Assembly: GCA_903838705.1 (NCBI GenBank)
Contig: CAILZL010000038.1
Coordinates: 94,693-158,692 of the forward strand
Reading direction: 5' to 3'
Length of the DNA stretch: 64,000 nucleotides
Source of the DNA: an uncultured Pseudomonadota bacterium
Lineage (GTDB): Bacteria > Pseudomonadota > Gammaproteobacteria > Steroidobacterales > Steroidobacteraceae
The notes under the pieces are model-generated. The model saw only the letters and a list, made by a program, of their open reading frames with translations, searched no databases and had not been told where the DNA came from. A program made the translations under genes and the position numbers. Below, one piece after another: positions 9,951 through 22,068 of this stretch; the stretch's first letter is position 1, and the number at the start of each line of letters is the position of its first letter.

Positions 9951-10847
9951 TCATACACGCAGGCTGGTAATCCGCATGTTTCGCCAGAAATCCGCCAGAC
10001 CCCAACCCGCCAGCAATGCCACGGTAATGAACGAAAAGATCGGTACCATCAACATCACGTAAATCACCATCAACCAGCCGCGTGGCAACTGCCCTTCTGC
10101 CTTGCGGCGATGGGCGCTTGCCAGCCCCTGCAGGGCCAGTCCCAGCATCGCAACCCAGGCCATACTGTCCAGCCAGGCCTGATCGGCAAACAGAGCGGCC
10201 ACCGAGATCAACACCAGCACTACGCCCAATACCATGCCGGTGCGCAGCTCGCGAAACTCGCGCCCGAATGCACCCGCCTCATGAATCAGTGATTGCCACC
10301 ACCGCGCCAGAAACAGAATGCTCAGAATCGCCATCAGCAATACTGCAACCATTGCGCCCCACAGGGTTCGCGCCAGTTGCGGCACCAGAGCCGAATCCAG
10401 CTGAATCCCGGACTGCGACAAGGCATCAAACGCACGTCCCAGAAATCCTTCCCAGAATTCACCCGGTTGCGGCACCAGCATGAAGACCGATGCAATCACG
10501 ATCAGGGCAACCAGCAGGGTCAACTGGAACACAAGGTTCAATGAACCGGTGCGTCGCATCAACTCAGCCAGCAGCATCGGCAAACCAAACAACACCAGTG
10601 CATAACAAATCGCAAACCAGGTCGATTGCTGATACCACATCAGGCAACCGATCATGGTTGCGCTGACTGCTAGCATCAGATTAGCACCCGTTCGCGGCCC
10701 GTGTTCCAGTGTCAGTAACACCGGTACTGCACTGGCCAGCACCACAAACAGCACTGCTCCTTGCAGCGACAACACACCAAGACAGGCTGCCAGCACTGCG
10801 GCCTGCCATGGGTGCCTGGTCAACCAGTTGGCCAGAAGTAGATGCAT
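9951..10847 (-). CDS. DUF2232-like polytopic membrane protein
   Basis: Integral membrane protein of about eight hydrophobic segments and no soluble domain. Proteins of this kind (often labelled DUF2232) sit between rpsR and rplI in many gammaproteobacteria; the function is unknown. I prefer the ATG at 10847 (starting MHLLLANWL), which has a GGAG ribosome-binding site, over a TTG 15 bases upstream. The family call rests on position and topology more than on a specific motif. Confidence 0.75.
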   Translation of the reverse strand: MHLLLANWLTRHPWQAAVLAACLGVLSLQGAVLFVVLASAVPVLLTLEHGPRTGANLMLAVSATMIGCLMWYQQSTWFAICYALVLFGLPMLLAELMRRTGSLNLVFQLTLLVALIVIASVFMLVPQPGEFWEGFLGRAFDALSQSGIQLDSALVPQLARTLWGAMVAVLLMAILSILFLARWWQSLIHEAGAFGREFRELRTGMVLGVVLVLISVAALFADQAWLDSMAWVAMLGLALQGLASAHRRKAEGQLPRGWLMVIYVMLMVPIFSFITVALLAGWGLADFWRNMRITSLRV

Positions 10848-10905
10848 GCTCAAGCTCCGCAATTACAACATTCTGTCACCAGATGCTGCATGCGGCGCAC
10901 CCCGG

Positions 10906-11130
10906 TTAATGCTGATCTGTATAAGGCAGCAATGCCAGGTAACGAGCACGCTTCACGGCAGCTGACAGCTGACGTTGATAGTTGATCTTGGTACCTGTGA
11001 TTCGGCTTGGCACTATCTTGCCGGTTTCAGTGATGTAGGCCTTGAGCGTGGCAAGATCCTTGTAATCAATCTTGTCAACGCCTTCAGCAGTGAAACGGCA
11101 GAATTTACGGCGACGGAAAAAACGGGACAT
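10906..11130 (-). CDS. rpsR: 30S ribosomal protein S18
   Basis: Small-subunit protein that pairs with S6 on the platform. The 74 residues show the family core: [34 protein letters not shown] and [19 protein letters not shown] strong GGAGA ribosome-binding site precedes the ATG. It lies 44 bases after rpsF. Confidence 0.98.
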   Translation of the reverse strand: MSRFFRRRKFCRFTAEGVDKIDYKDLATLKAYITETGKIVPSRITGTKINYQRQLSAAVKRARYLALLPYTDQH

Positions 11131-11174
11131 GGAGTTCTCCTGAAATCTTTAGCTTACTGAGCAGCAAGGTGGGG

Positions 11175-11552
11175 TTACAGACCCATTCCAAGGCCGTCTT
11201 CATCTTCATCAAAGCCAATTGGACGGGCGCTTTCTTCACCCTTGGCCATTGCAGAAGGTTCAGTTTCGGCGGCATCCATCTTCATCACCAGGTGACGAAT
11301 CACTGCATCGCTGAAACGGAATGCACCGGTCAGTTCGGCCAGCGCCTTCTGATCGCACTCCACGTTCAACAGGATGTAGTGAGCTTTGTGGATCTTGTTG
11401 ATCGGGAAAGCCAGCTGACGGCGACCCCAGTCCTCAACACGATGAATGTGACCACCACCATTGGTGATCATGCCCTTGTAGCGTTCCAGCATGGCCGGAA
11501 CCTGTTCGCTCTGGTCAGGATGAACCAGAAATACAATTTCGTAATGACGCAT
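11175..11552 (-). CDS. rpsF: 30S ribosomal protein S6
   Basis: 125-residue protein starting [18 protein letters not shown], partner of S18. The reading frame is open for another 74 codons upstream, but that extension has no S6 similarity and would overlap the hydrolase gene. The ATG at 11552, preceded by GGGAG, is clearly the start. The acidic C-terminal tail ([13 protein letters not shown]) fits gammaproteobacterial S6, which can be a target of glutamylation. Confidence 0.97.
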   Translation of the reverse strand: MRHYEIVFLVHPDQSEQVPAMLERYKGMITNGGGHIHRVEDWGRRQLAFPINKIHKAHYILLNVECDQKALAELTGAFRFSDAVIRHLVMKMDAAETEPSAMAKGEESARPIGFDEDEDGLGMGL

Positions 11553-11758
11553 CGAAATGCTCCCTATGGATAAAGCCACCCTGTTTACTGGTGTGGCAAG
11601 GAGTGATTCATCAGGGCCCACCCCCGACGAAGGGCGCGAATAGTACTGGAGGCCACCTCCGCAAGCAACCAAAGGAAGGTCGAGGGGGGTAGATCTGCGC
11701 GATAAAACCGCCGGATCCCGACAAAAATCCCGATTAACCCGGCGTGAAAACCCGGTGC
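11553..11758 (-). promoter_or_regulatory. rpsF operon leader region
   Basis: 206 gene-free bases between the hydrolase stop and rpsF. The rpsF promoter and leader must lie here or upstream. S6:S18 complexes bind the leader of their own mRNA in many bacteria, so this is where such a structure would be; I did not identify a specific fold. The run contains GGGATT/GGGATCC-type repeats but no convincing terminator. Confidence 0.35.
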
Positions 11759-12475
11759 CTACCGCTCCAGCCACTTTTCCAGCTGGGCATTGACCTGCTC
11801 AGGCCGCTCCAGGGGAGACATATGGCCGCACTGCGCCAGAACACATAACTGCGCCCCCGGAATGGCATCCGCCATTTCCTGATTCACAGCAGGGGGTGAG
11901 TTAACGTCCTCCTGACCGGTCAGCACCAGCGCCGGACAACGGATACCGGCCAACAGCGCATAGGCTTCGGGTCGTTGCAGCAGCGCCCTGATCTGCGCCT
12001 CGTAGACTTCCACCGGCTTGCGGGCAAACATGCTGACGATGCCCTCGATCAGAGCTGCATCCTGCAATCGTGCCGGATGCACCATGTTCCGCACCCAGCT
12101 GCGGGTCATCGCAGCCACGCCCTGTTTTTTTGCGAGATTCAGAAAACCCAGCCTCAGGGTACGCTCCTTCTCAGCCGCTGTTCCCTCGGGCAAGGCGTGA
12201 CACCCAGAATTCAGCAATGCCAGATGCGACACCCGCTCCGGAGCAAGTCGTACCACTTCCAGGGCGACCCGGCCGCCCATGGAATGGCCCGCCAGCGCGA
12301 AGGTAGGTGGCGCGTGATCAAGTATGTGTTGCGCCATGCCGCTGAGCGAATCCAGTTCGCCGTGATCGACAACCCGCACATCAATTCGCCCGCTCAACGC
12401 ATCAACCTGCGACTGCCACACGGCAGCATCACACATCAACCCGGGCACCAGCACCAGTGAACTTGCCATCATCAT
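11759..12475 (-). CDS. Alpha/beta-fold hydrolase
   Basis: 238-residue serine hydrolase. The catalytic triad can be placed: nucleophile Ser in AGHSMGG, Asp in [11 protein letters not shown], and His in [11 protein letters not shown]; an oxyanion-hole segment is LVPGLMCD near the N-terminus. It has no signal peptide. The ATG overlaps the uvrB stop (ATGA), so the two are translationally coupled. The substrate is unknown; the sequence resembles the broad esterase/3-oxoadipate enol-lactonase-like group, which does not define a reaction. Confidence 0.85.
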   Translation of the reverse strand: MMMASSLVLVPGLMCDAAVWQSQVDALSGRIDVRVVDHGELDSLSGMAQHILDHAPPTFALAGHSMGGRVALEVVRLAPERVSHLALLNSGCHALPEGTAAEKERTLRLGFLNLAKKQGVAAMTRSWVRNMVHPARLQDAALIEGIVSMFARKPVEVYEAQIRALLQRPEAYALLAGIRCPALVLTGQEDVNSPPAVNQEMADAIPGAQLCVLAQCGHMSPLERPEQVNAQLEKWLER

Positions 12476-14511
12476 ATGGGTAACCCGAGCTCCACTCTGC
12501 GCAGCACATTGATTTCATCACGTAGGACAGCAGCTGCTTCAAACTCCAGATTGCGTGCATGCTGCTGCATCTGTGCCTCAAGCTTCCGTATGCGCTTGAG
12601 CGCTGCCGCCGGCGACAGTGATCGATAGTCAACGCGCGGCTCCGCAACTTTCAACCGCTTGCCTTCACGGGTCTTTTCCGCACTGCTACGCCCGCTCTGC
12701 ATGATGTCGGTAATCGATTTGGTAATACCACGCGGAACAACGCCATACGCAGTGTTGAACTCGATCTGCTTATTGCGACGCCGGTCTGTCTCGGCCAATG
12801 CGCGCTCCATCGAGCCGGTGATGCGATCGGCGTACAGAATGGCACGCCCGTTAATATGCCGCGCGGCACGGCCAATCGTCTGAATCAGTGAACTCTCGGA
12901 ACGCAGAAAGCCTTCCTTGTCTGCATCCAGTATCGCCACCAGCGAAACCTCCGGCATATCCAGACCTTCACGTAACAGATTGATGCCCACCAGCACGTCG
13001 AACTTGCCCAGGCGCAGATCACGAATGATCTCGGTCCGTTCCACCGTATCCACATCCGAATGCAGGTAACGCACCTTGCTGCCATGCTCATCCAGATATT
13101 CAGTCAGATCTTCCGCCATGCGCTTGGTCAGTGTCGTAACAAGTACACGTTCATTCAACGCCACACGCAGACTGATTTCCGACATCACATCATCCACCTG
13201 AGTGCGCACCGGTCGAATCTCAACCTGTGGATCCACCAGGCCGGTCGGACGCACCACCTGCTCTACCACCTGCCCCTGATGCTGCCGCTCATAGTTGCCG
13301 GGCGTGGCCGAGACAAAAATCATCTGCGGTGCAAGCCGCTCCCACTCTTCCATTCGCAATGGCCGGTTATCCAGTGCCGATGGCAGACGGAAACCATATT
13401 CCACCAGTGTTTCCTTGCGTGACCGGTCACCTTTGTACATCGCACCCAGTTGCGGAATGGTCTGATGGCTTTCATCCACAATCAGCAATGCATCAGCGGG
13501 CAGATAGTCATAAAGACACGGCGGCGGCTCACCTGCATTACGACCCGAAAGATAGCGGGAATAGTTTTCGATACCCGAGCAGTAACCCATTTCATTCATC
13601 ATTTCCAGATCAAAACGCGTGCGCTGCTCCAGGCGCTGTGCTTCCACCAGCTTGCCGGCCGCCTGTAATTCACGCAGACGATTGCCCAGTTCTTCACGGA
13701 TTTCATCCACCGCCTTGATCAGGCGTTCCTTGGGCGTGACGTAATGTGATGAGGGATACACCGTCGCGCGCTGCACCTTGCGCAATACCTCGCCGGTGAG
13801 CGGATCAAACCACTGAATGGAATCAATGCACTCATCAAACAATTCAATGCGCAACGCCTCGCGCTCGGACTCTGCCGGAAAAATATCAATCAGATCACCG
13901 CGGACCCGATAGGTACCCTGCGTGAGATCAATTTCATTGCGGGTGTACTGCATGTCTGCCAGTCGGCGCAGCATCTTGCGTTGTTCAAGCTGCTCACCCT
14001 TCACCAGATGCAGCATCATCGACATGTACGCTTCGGGATCACCCAGACCGTAAATGGATGACACGGTTGCAACGATGATGGCATCGGGCCGCTCCAGCAA
14101 CGCCTTGGTGGCTGACAAGCGCATCTGTTCAATGTGTTCATTGATGGAGGCATCCTTGTCAATGAACGTGTCTGACGCAGGCACATACGCTTCTGGCTGG
14201 TAGTAGTCGTAATACGAAACGAAGTACTCCACCGCGTTATCGGGAAAAAACTCCCGGAATTCGCCATACAACTGCGCCGCAAGCGTTTTGTTATGTGCCA
14301 GCACCAGCGCTGGTCGCTGCATCTGCTGGATCACATTCGCAATCGTGAAAGTCTTGCCCGAGCCCGTCACACCCAGCAAGGTCTGGTGTGACAACCCCGC
14401 CTGCAACCCCTCCACCAGCTGAGCAATGGCCCGGGGCTGGTCACCTGCCGGCGGGAACTCGGCCTGCAGACGGAACGGCGCACTGGTTTTGGACAATATC
14501 TGGCGGGGCAT
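12472..14511 (-). CDS. uvrB: UvrABC system protein B
   Basis: Damage-verifying helicase-like subunit of nucleotide excision repair. Walker A is in [17 protein letters not shown] near residue 45, the beta-hairpin region follows ([13 protein letters not shown]), then [28 protein letters not shown], and the C-terminal UVR motif that binds UvrC ([21 protein letters not shown] in part). The 679 residues are full length. The downstream hydrolase overlaps it by four bases. Confidence 0.98.
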   Translation of the reverse strand: MPRQILSKTSAPFRLQAEFPPAGDQPRAIAQLVEGLQAGLSHQTLLGVTGSGKTFTIANVIQQMQRPALVLAHNKTLAAQLYGEFREFFPDNAVEYFVSYYDYYQPEAYVPASDTFIDKDASINEHIEQMRLSATKALLERPDAIIVATVSSIYGLGDPEAYMSMMLHLVKGEQLEQRKMLRRLADMQYTRNEIDLTQGTYRVRGDLIDIFPAESEREALRIELFDECIDSIQWFDPLTGEVLRKVQRATVYPSSHYVTPKERLIKAVDEIREELGNRLRELQAAGKLVEAQRLEQRTRFDLEMMNEMGYCSGIENYSRYLSGRNAGEPPPCLYDYLPADALLIVDESHQTIPQLGAMYKGDRSRKETLVEYGFRLPSALDNRPLRMEEWERLAPQMIFVSATPGNYERQHQGQVVEQVVRPTGLVDPQVEIRPVRTQVDDVMSEISLRVALNERVLVTTLTKRMAEDLTEYLDEHGSKVRYLHSDVDTVERTEIIRDLRLGKFDVLVGINLLREGLDMPEVSLVAILDADKEGFLRSESSLIQTIGRAARHINGRAILYADRITGSMERALAETDRRRNKQIEFNTAYGVVPRGITKSITDIMQSGRSSAEKTREGKRLKVAEPRVDYRSLSPAAALKRIRKLEAQMQQHARNLEFEAAAVLRDEINVLRRVELGLPI

Positions 14512-14671
14512 GCAGGTTCTTGAATAAATCGGTGGCGGGAATGATAGAGGAATCCATCCTCGCTGCGGGCTTGAACGCCACCGGACAGAAACGATGACGC
14601 AAACGTGCGTGGTTATTTGTTGCCCGGCACACTAAAATGGCCGGTCTGTTCATTCAAAGCGGTGCCCTACT

Positions 14672-15862
14672 GTGAGCGTAATTGTTTCCCGTCGCGTCCA
14701 GCGCGTTAAGCCCTCTCCCACCCTCGCCCTGACCAGTCGCGTTGCCCAGCTGAAAGCCGAAGGCAAGGACATCATCGGGCTCGGCGCAGGCGAACCTGAT
14801 TTTGATACGCCCGTGCACATTGCCGATGCCGGCGTGGACGCCATCCGCAAAGGCTTCACCCGCTACACCTCAGTGGAAGGCATTCCTGAACTGAAAGACG
14901 CGATCATTGCCAAGTTCAAGCGTGACAACAACATTGAATACAAGCGCAACCAGATTCTGGTTTCTACCGGCGCCAAGCAGACCATTTACAACCTGATCAT
15001 GTCTGTGATTGATGCTGGCGATGAAGTCATCATTCCTGCGCCTTACTGGGTGTCGTATCCGGACATGGTCGAACTGGCCGACGGCAAACCTGTGATGCCC
15101 TATGCCGGCCCTGAACTGGGTTACAAGCTCACCGCCGCACAGCTCGAAGCCAGCATCACACCGAAGACCAAGCTGTTCATTCTGAATACTCCAAGCAACC
15201 CAACCGGCGCAGCCTATACGGCAGCCGAATTGAAGGCGCTGGGCGCGGTACTGAAGAAGCATCCGCAGGTACTGATCTGCACGGATGACATGTACGAACA
15301 CATTTTCTGGGCACCGGAGCCTTTCGTCAGCCTGCTGACGGTATGCCCGGAACTGTATGACCGCACCGTGACCGTCAACGGCGTTTCCAAGGCCTATGCC
15401 ATGACCGGCTGGCGCATTGGTTACTGCGGTGGCCCGGCAGCCATCATCACTGCCATGGGCACCATCCAGGGCCAGAGCACCTCCAACGCCTCATCCATCT
15501 CCCAGAAGGCTGCACTGGCCGCTCTGAACGGCGACCAGACCTGCGTCGCCGAAATGAACAAGCACTTCAAAGCGCGTCACGACTTTCTGGTGGATGGTCT
15601 GAACAAGCTGCCCGGCGTCACCTGCCTGCCCGGTGCCGGCACCTTCTACGCCTTTGCCAATGTAGAAGGCGCCATGAAGCTGCTCGGCTCCAAGGATGAC
15701 AACGCCTTTGCCAAATACCTGCTCACCGAAGGCGGTGTGGCCGTGGTGCCCGGCTCCGGCTTCGGCGCACCGGGCCATATGCGCCTGTCATTCGCCTGCA
15801 GCATGGAGACTCTGACCGAAGCACTGAAGCGCATGGACAAAGCGCTGCGCAAGGCTTCGTAA
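14672..15862 (+). CDS. aspC: Aspartate aminotransferase (class I/II, PLP-dependent)
   Basis: Transfers the amino group between aspartate and 2-oxoglutarate. 396 residues of the fold-type I, subgroup Ib kind, with SNPTGAAYTAAEL, the PLP lysine in VNGVSKAYAMTGWRIGY, and the substrate arginine in HMRLSFACS. The start is GTG; no in-frame ATG precedes the conserved VSRRVQRVKPSPTLALTSR region. A terminator follows directly, so the gene is probably monocistronic. The exact symbol (aspC or aatA) varies between genomes. Confidence 0.92.
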   Translation: MSVIVSRRVQRVKPSPTLALTSRVAQLKAEGKDIIGLGAGEPDFDTPVHIADAGVDAIRKGFTRYTSVEGIPELKDAIIAKFKRDNNIEYKRNQILVSTGAKQTIYNLIMSVIDAGDEVIIPAPYWVSYPDMVELADGKPVMPYAGPELGYKLTAAQLEASITPKTKLFILNTPSNPTGAAYTAAELKALGAVLKKHPQVLICTDDMYEHIFWAPEPFVSLLTVCPELYDRTVTVNGVSKAYAMTGWRIGYCGGPAAIITAMGTIQGQSTSNASSISQKAALAALNGDQTCVAEMNKHFKARHDFLVDGLNKLPGVTCLPGAGTFYAFANVEGAMKLLGSKDDNAFAKYLLTEGGVAVVPGSGFGAPGHMRLSFACSMETLTEALKRMDKALRKAS

Positions 15863-15877
15863 GGCAACTGTGAGAGT

Positions 15878-15915
15878 GGACGCTGGTTTTCATCAGAATC
15901 AGCGTCCCTTTTCTT
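15878..15915 (+). terminator. Rho-independent terminator after the aspartate aminotransferase gene
   Basis: Perfect 8-bp stem GGACGCTG/CAGCGTCC with a 14-base loop, followed by CTTTTCTT. It separates the aminotransferase transcript from tRNA-Asn. Confidence 0.8.
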
Positions 15916-15990
15916 GACACTGTCATCCTCATTCATCACAATCGCGCGCCTTCGATTTGCAGGAGCCACTTCAATCGGCTCCACAGGTAT

Positions 15991-16065
15991 TCCCCGGTAG
16001 CTCAGCGGTAGAGCGACGGACTGTTAATCCGTTGGTCGGCGGTTCGAACCCGTCCCGGGGAGCCA
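15991..16065 (+). tRNA. tRNA-Asn (GTT)
   Basis: Complete cloverleaf: acceptor TCCCCGG/CCGGGGA, D arm GCTC/GAGC, anticodon stem ACGGA/TCCGT with loop CTGTTAA (anticodon GTT at 16023-16025), TTCGAAC T-loop, discriminator G and encoded CCA. Its 3' half is the left copy of an imperfect direct repeat whose other copy is 13.6 kb away, so it appears to be the integration site of a genomic island. Confidence 0.97.
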
Positions 16066-16072
16066 TTTCAAA
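16044..16072 (+). repeat. Left attachment-site-like repeat (3' end of tRNA-Asn)
   Basis: 29 bases covering the T-loop to CCA of tRNA-Asn and seven bases beyond (TTTCAAA). They match 29629-29655 except for two G residues missing in the distal copy. The shared bases outside the tRNA argue against a chance resemblance. Confidence 0.75.
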
Positions 16073-16512
16073 CCCGCATTTTTCCGTGACTTCGAATTCA
16101 TCGAAGTAAAAGCCACTATGCCCCCACTGCTCTCGATGCTAGGCCGGTGCTAGGCTGCGCCTCATTCAGCAAGTGAGGAAAAAGTGCAAATAACGATATC
16201 TGCCGCTGGCAATTTATTTCGGTACTCGACATACAGGCAGACTAAGCAACATGAGCAACACTCCCTACAAGAAACTCTCGAAGTCATGCGCAATTGAGCC
16301 CAATGCTAAGCACCCAAATTCACATTGGGTTACCTGAGCCCTTTGCAGTACGAATAACAGAGACAATCAGACTAAGGTCGGCGTCAACGGAATCGTGAGC
16401 AGGCCAGTCGGGTCGTCACTGGGGTACCACAGCCAGACCATAGCGAGCTTGCGTGATTTCGACTGCTTGGTCAGCCCTCAATGCAGTACCTGAACTTGCG
16501 GTGATTTGATCC

Positions 16513-16533
16513 GTCTATCTGGCCTATATAGAC
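16513..16533. promoter_or_regulatory. Inverted repeat upstream of katG, possible operator
   Basis: GTCTAT and ATAGAC face each other across nine bases, about 190 bases before katG. An operator is one explanation; the repeat is short and could be chance. Confidence 0.25.
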
Positions 16534-16594
16534 AATCTAATGGCAAGGATGAGTGTAACTACCTAGAGTAACTCCACATAGAACAGGAGTATTT

Positions 16595-16672
16595 ATGAGT
16601 TACCTCAACACGCAATTGAATCCGCAACCACACTGGCTAGATGCTTTTGCAACCCTGGCGCTGGTGTATTAA
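16595..16672 (+). CDS. Possible 25-residue leader peptide upstream of katG
   Basis: ATG preceded by AGGAG at good spacing (16584-16588), encoding MSYLNTQLNPQPHWLDAF and a short tail, ending 51 bases before katG. It was noticed because of the strong ribosome-binding site. Nothing else supports translation, and I recognise no family. Confidence 0.25.
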   Translation: MSYLNTQLNPQPHWLDAFATLALVY

Positions 16673-16693
16673 CGCTTGCCCCTGACCACCTAA

Positions 16694-18937
<2,244 letters not shown>

Positions 18938-19148
18938 GGTTCTGTGATGACGCTGCCAATTCATTGCTAAGATCACAAACTGCAAAGCCCTTCGACCGAT
19001 TTGTTGATGGGGTTTGTTTTGCTGGGCACTGGCGACAGCTGGGCACTGGATGCATCCAGCAATCTCAACTGGATGAGGTACTGATATGAATCAGTCATTT
19101 ATGCCTGCTCTGTTCCCATCACCAAACACTTAAGGCTTTACGTCCCCT

Positions 19149-19646
19149 ATGACACATCCTCCTTTGAGACGAGCTCTGTTCGGTCTGATTGGCTGGCTCA
19201 TTGCTTCATTCGCCACAGGCGGGGTGGGAGCCTTTGCATCTGTCAGTGCAGCTTCGTTCTATGGCTCGATCATGCAGCCATCATGGGCACCGCCAGCCTG
19301 GGTATTCGGTCCGGTATGGACTGCACTGTATGTATTGATGGGCATCGCAGCCTGGTTGGTCTGGCGAGAACATGGCTTTGGTAAAGCGGGCATCGCACTG
19401 AAGTTATACATAGCCCAGTTGTTAGCCAATGCTCTGTGGTCCTGGCTGTTCTTTGCCTGGCACCTGGGTGCGATTTCTGTACTGGAGATCATCGTTCTGT
19501 GGCTGCTGATCGGCAGTACGCTCCTGGTATTCTGGAGGCTGCACAAAGTGGCCGCGCTCATGCTCGTCCCTTACGTTGTATGGGTCAGCTTTGCGGCCGC
19601 TTTGAACATTGCATTGTGGCGTCTTAACCCAGTCGCGCTGGGTTAG
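19149..19646 (+). CDS. tspO: TspO/MBR family membrane protein
   Basis: 165-residue protein with five hydrophobic helices and the tryptophan/proline-rich signature of the family: FYGSIMQPSWAPPAWVFGPVWTALY at about residues 36-60, and a later NALWSWLFFAWH segment. Bacterial TspO proteins bind tetrapyrroles and act in stress or porphyrin handling, which would suit a neighbour of the haem enzyme KatG, but that link is inference. It is separated from katG by 211 bases with no clear signal, and converges on the MFS gene 43 bases downstream. Confidence 0.88.
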   Translation: MTHPPLRRALFGLIGWLIASFATGGVGAFASVSAASFYGSIMQPSWAPPAWVFGPVWTALYVLMGIAAWLVWREHGFGKAGIALKLYIAQLLANALWSWLFFAWHLGAISVLEIIVLWLLIGSTLLVFWRLHKVAALMLVPYVVWVSFAAALNIALWRLNPVALG

Positions 19647-19689
19647 TGCCTGACAGCCGGTTTCTGCACAGAGGGTCTGTCGCTTAGCG

Positions 19690-20952
19690 TCACCTTGCTA
19701 CTCTGCGCCCAGCCGTATCTGGTAGCAGAATGGTGAGTACACCTAGCAACGGCAGGTATGCGCAGATTGAATACACGTATTCAATACCGTGCACATCTGC
19801 AACCTTACCCAGTATCGCCGCACCGATGCCACCCATGCCGAATGCAAAGCCAAAAAACAGCCCGGACACCATCCCCACTTTGCCAGGTAATAACTCCTGA
19901 GCAAAGACCAGAATAGCTGAGAATGCGGACGCGATGATAAATCCAATGATGAAAGTCAGCGTAATCGTCCAGCGCAACTCCATATGTGGAAGTAGCAACG
20001 CAAATGGAGCAGCGCCGAGGATGGATCCCCAAATGACTCTTCTACGGCCGATACGATCGCCGATCGGGCCACCGAGAATGGTGCCCAACGCCACTGCGAA
20101 TAGAAATACAAACAGTGGGCCCTGCGCGGCCTGAGCTGTCAGATGGAATTTGCTCATCAGGTAAAACGTGTAGTAACTCGTCAGGCTGGTTAGATAGAAG
20201 TACTTGGAGAATATCAGCACCAATAGTACCAATATGGCACCAGCAATTCTTCGGTTTGAGAGTGCAGAATTGGTCTTCTTCTGTGCATGGTGTTTGCGAA
20301 TATGCAAGGCTTGTGCGTGTGAATACCAACCGGCAATCCGCACCAGAATCAGCATCGCGAGCAGTGCGGCAATGGAAACCCAACCCACGCCACGCTGTCC
20401 GTTAGGGATGATTAACCAGGCCGCCAGTACCGGCCCAAATGCGCTGCCGGCATTGCCACCGACTTGAAAGAAGGACTGAGCGAATCCATACCGTCCGCCT
20501 GAAGCAAGGCGGGCCACGCGTGATGCCTCCGGATGAAATATCGAGGACCCGCTGCCTATGAAAGCTGCAGCCAGCAACAGCACGTGGTAATTAGGTGCAA
20601 AGGCAAGCGTGAGCAATCCGATGAAAGTCAGACACATTCCCATCGCGAGTGAATACGCTTGCGGTCGGCGATCCGTATAGATGCCTACCAGCGGTTGCAG
20701 CAGCGATGCGGTGATTTGATAGGTCAGGGTGATCAGGCCAATTTGTGAGAAGCTGAGCGAAAACCCGCCCTTCAGCAGCGGATATATGGCCAGCAATATC
20801 GACTGCATCAGATCGTTCAGGAAGTGCGAAAAGCTGATGGCGCCAAGGATGCGGTAGCGAACCCGCTCACGTGCGTTAGTTGAGTCGTCTGCACTCAAGA
20901 CAAGCGGCTCTAACAGTGGCGATTCAGGTATGGGTGAGGTTTTGGTTTGCAT
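19690..20952 (-). CDS. fsr: MFS exporter, fosmidomycin-resistance (Fsr) type
   Basis: 420 residues with twelve predicted membrane helices after a soluble N-terminus of about 30 residues. Features typical of Fsr-type transporters are ISFSHFLNDLMQSILLAIYPLLK, the DRR loop between helices 2 and 3 (GIYTDRRPQ), GSGSSIFHPEASRVAR, and GDRIGRRRV between helices 8 and 9. Homologues export fosmidomycin and other compounds; the substrate here is not known. It is transcribed away from LysR, with 131 gene-free bases upstream. Confidence 0.85.
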   Translation of the reverse strand: MQTKTSPIPESPLLEPLVLSADDSTNARERVRYRILGAISFSHFLNDLMQSILLAIYPLLKGGFSLSFSQIGLITLTYQITASLLQPLVGIYTDRRPQAYSLAMGMCLTFIGLLTLAFAPNYHVLLLAAAFIGSGSSIFHPEASRVARLASGGRYGFAQSFFQVGGNAGSAFGPVLAAWLIIPNGQRGVGWVSIAALLAMLILVRIAGWYSHAQALHIRKHHAQKKTNSALSNRRIAGAILVLLVLIFSKYFYLTSLTSYYTFYLMSKFHLTAQAAQGPLFVFLFAVALGTILGGPIGDRIGRRRVIWGSILGAAPFALLLPHMELRWTITLTFIIGFIIASAFSAILVFAQELLPGKVGMVSGLFFGFAFGMGGIGAAILGKVADVHGIEYVYSICAYLPLLGVLTILLPDTAGRRVAR

Positions 20953-21083
20953 AAGATTTCTTAGTCTATCCAGCTTCTTTGCAAAGTGACATCACTCGAG
21001 TTCCTTCGATGACTTGCAAAGTGGATCACCGAGAATAGATTAGAGTCGGTCAATATGGAGCTTTCGGTAACATAAGAAATCAT

Positions 21084-21992
21084 TCAGCGGGAACGACGCG
21101 CCGAAATGAGCGTCTGAACCAAAGAAGATGGACTGCGACGGAATGCTGTAATTGCATAGAAGTTCTCGAAGACCCCCGGCACTGAACAGTAACGCTGCAA
21201 CCGACCTTCGCGCAGCTCATCTTGTACCACGACCTCGGGCAGCACAGTGATCGCATCGGAGTCACGCGCCAATAGCCGCAGCATGGCCATGTCATCTACT
21301 TCCGCCACGATGTTTATCTGTACGTGATTCTTTTCGCACCACAGGTCGAACTGGCTGCGGATATCACTGCTCGGACCTGGCACTACAAAACGAGCGTTGT
21401 CGACATCTGCTGGTACCCGGAAGCGTCTGCCTCGCGGACGTGGCCTGCCAACCAGGCACACGGATTGCTGATCAATTTGCATGCAGCGCCAGGGTTTTCC
21501 TGCTTCAGTGACAACCGGCCGATTCGATAGCACCACGTCAAGGTTGTGCATCTGCAGACGCCCCAACAACTCATCCAAACTGCCAGACTCGAGCCGCAGG
21601 CTCACCATGTTCTTGCCCAACAGTGGACGAAGCAAGTTCTCCAGGAAGTTGCGAGAGAGAGTCGCGACCGCACCGACCCGCACTTGTTGGACACGTTGGT
21701 TGTCACCGCCACGCGCCAACGCCATTAACTCCTGCCCCAACCCGAAGATGCTGTCCGCGTAATCGAGCACCGTGGTACCAAACTCGGTAAGTACCAGCGT
21801 GCGTCCGGTCCGGTCGAACAGCGGTCTACCGAGATAGTTCTCCAACTGGCGGATCTGCGCCGACAGTGCTGACTGTGAAACCCGTAAAAGCTGAGCTGCA
21901 CGCGTCAGGTGACCGAGCTTGGCAACCTGCCAGAAGTAAAGCAGATGTCGAAAGTTCAAGTTGCGCACGTTCTCTCCAATGGAACAATTCAT
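21084..21992 (-). CDS. LysR-family transcriptional regulator, divergent from dabB
   Basis: 302 residues: winged helix-turn-helix at about 10-70 (LTRAAQLLRVSQSALSAQIRQLE) and a LysR substrate-binding domain in the remainder. A GTG at codon 9 is an alternative start closer to the conserved LNFRHLLYFW. Only 76 bases separate it from dabB on the opposite strand, the usual arrangement for a LysR regulator that controls its divergent neighbour and itself. Regulators of carbon-fixation genes (CbbR) belong to this family, but I cannot claim that specificity. Confidence 0.9.
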   Translation of the reverse strand: MNCSIGENVRNLNFRHLLYFWQVAKLGHLTRAAQLLRVSQSALSAQIRQLENYLGRPLFDRTGRTLVLTEFGTTVLDYADSIFGLGQELMALARGGDNQRVQQVRVGAVATLSRNFLENLLRPLLGKNMVSLRLESGSLDELLGRLQMHNLDVVLSNRPVVTEAGKPWRCMQIDQQSVCLVGRPRPRGRRFRVPADVDNARFVVPGPSSDIRSQFDLWCEKNHVQINIVAEVDDMAMLRLLARDSDAITVLPEVVVQDELREGRLQRYCSVPGVFENFYAITAFRRSPSSLVQTLISARRSR

Positions 21993-22068
21993 TCACATCA
22001 TTCTATTTTACGCCAGTCCAGGTCAACCCCATACTGGCGTCCATCTTCAACTGCCATCCCGGTGTCTG

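Noticed and set aside
11553..11774. N-terminally extended rpsF frame (74 extra codons)
   Set aside because: The extension has no S6 similarity, overlaps the hydrolase gene and lacks a good ribosome-binding site; the ATG at 11552 has GGGAG and the universal S6 start.
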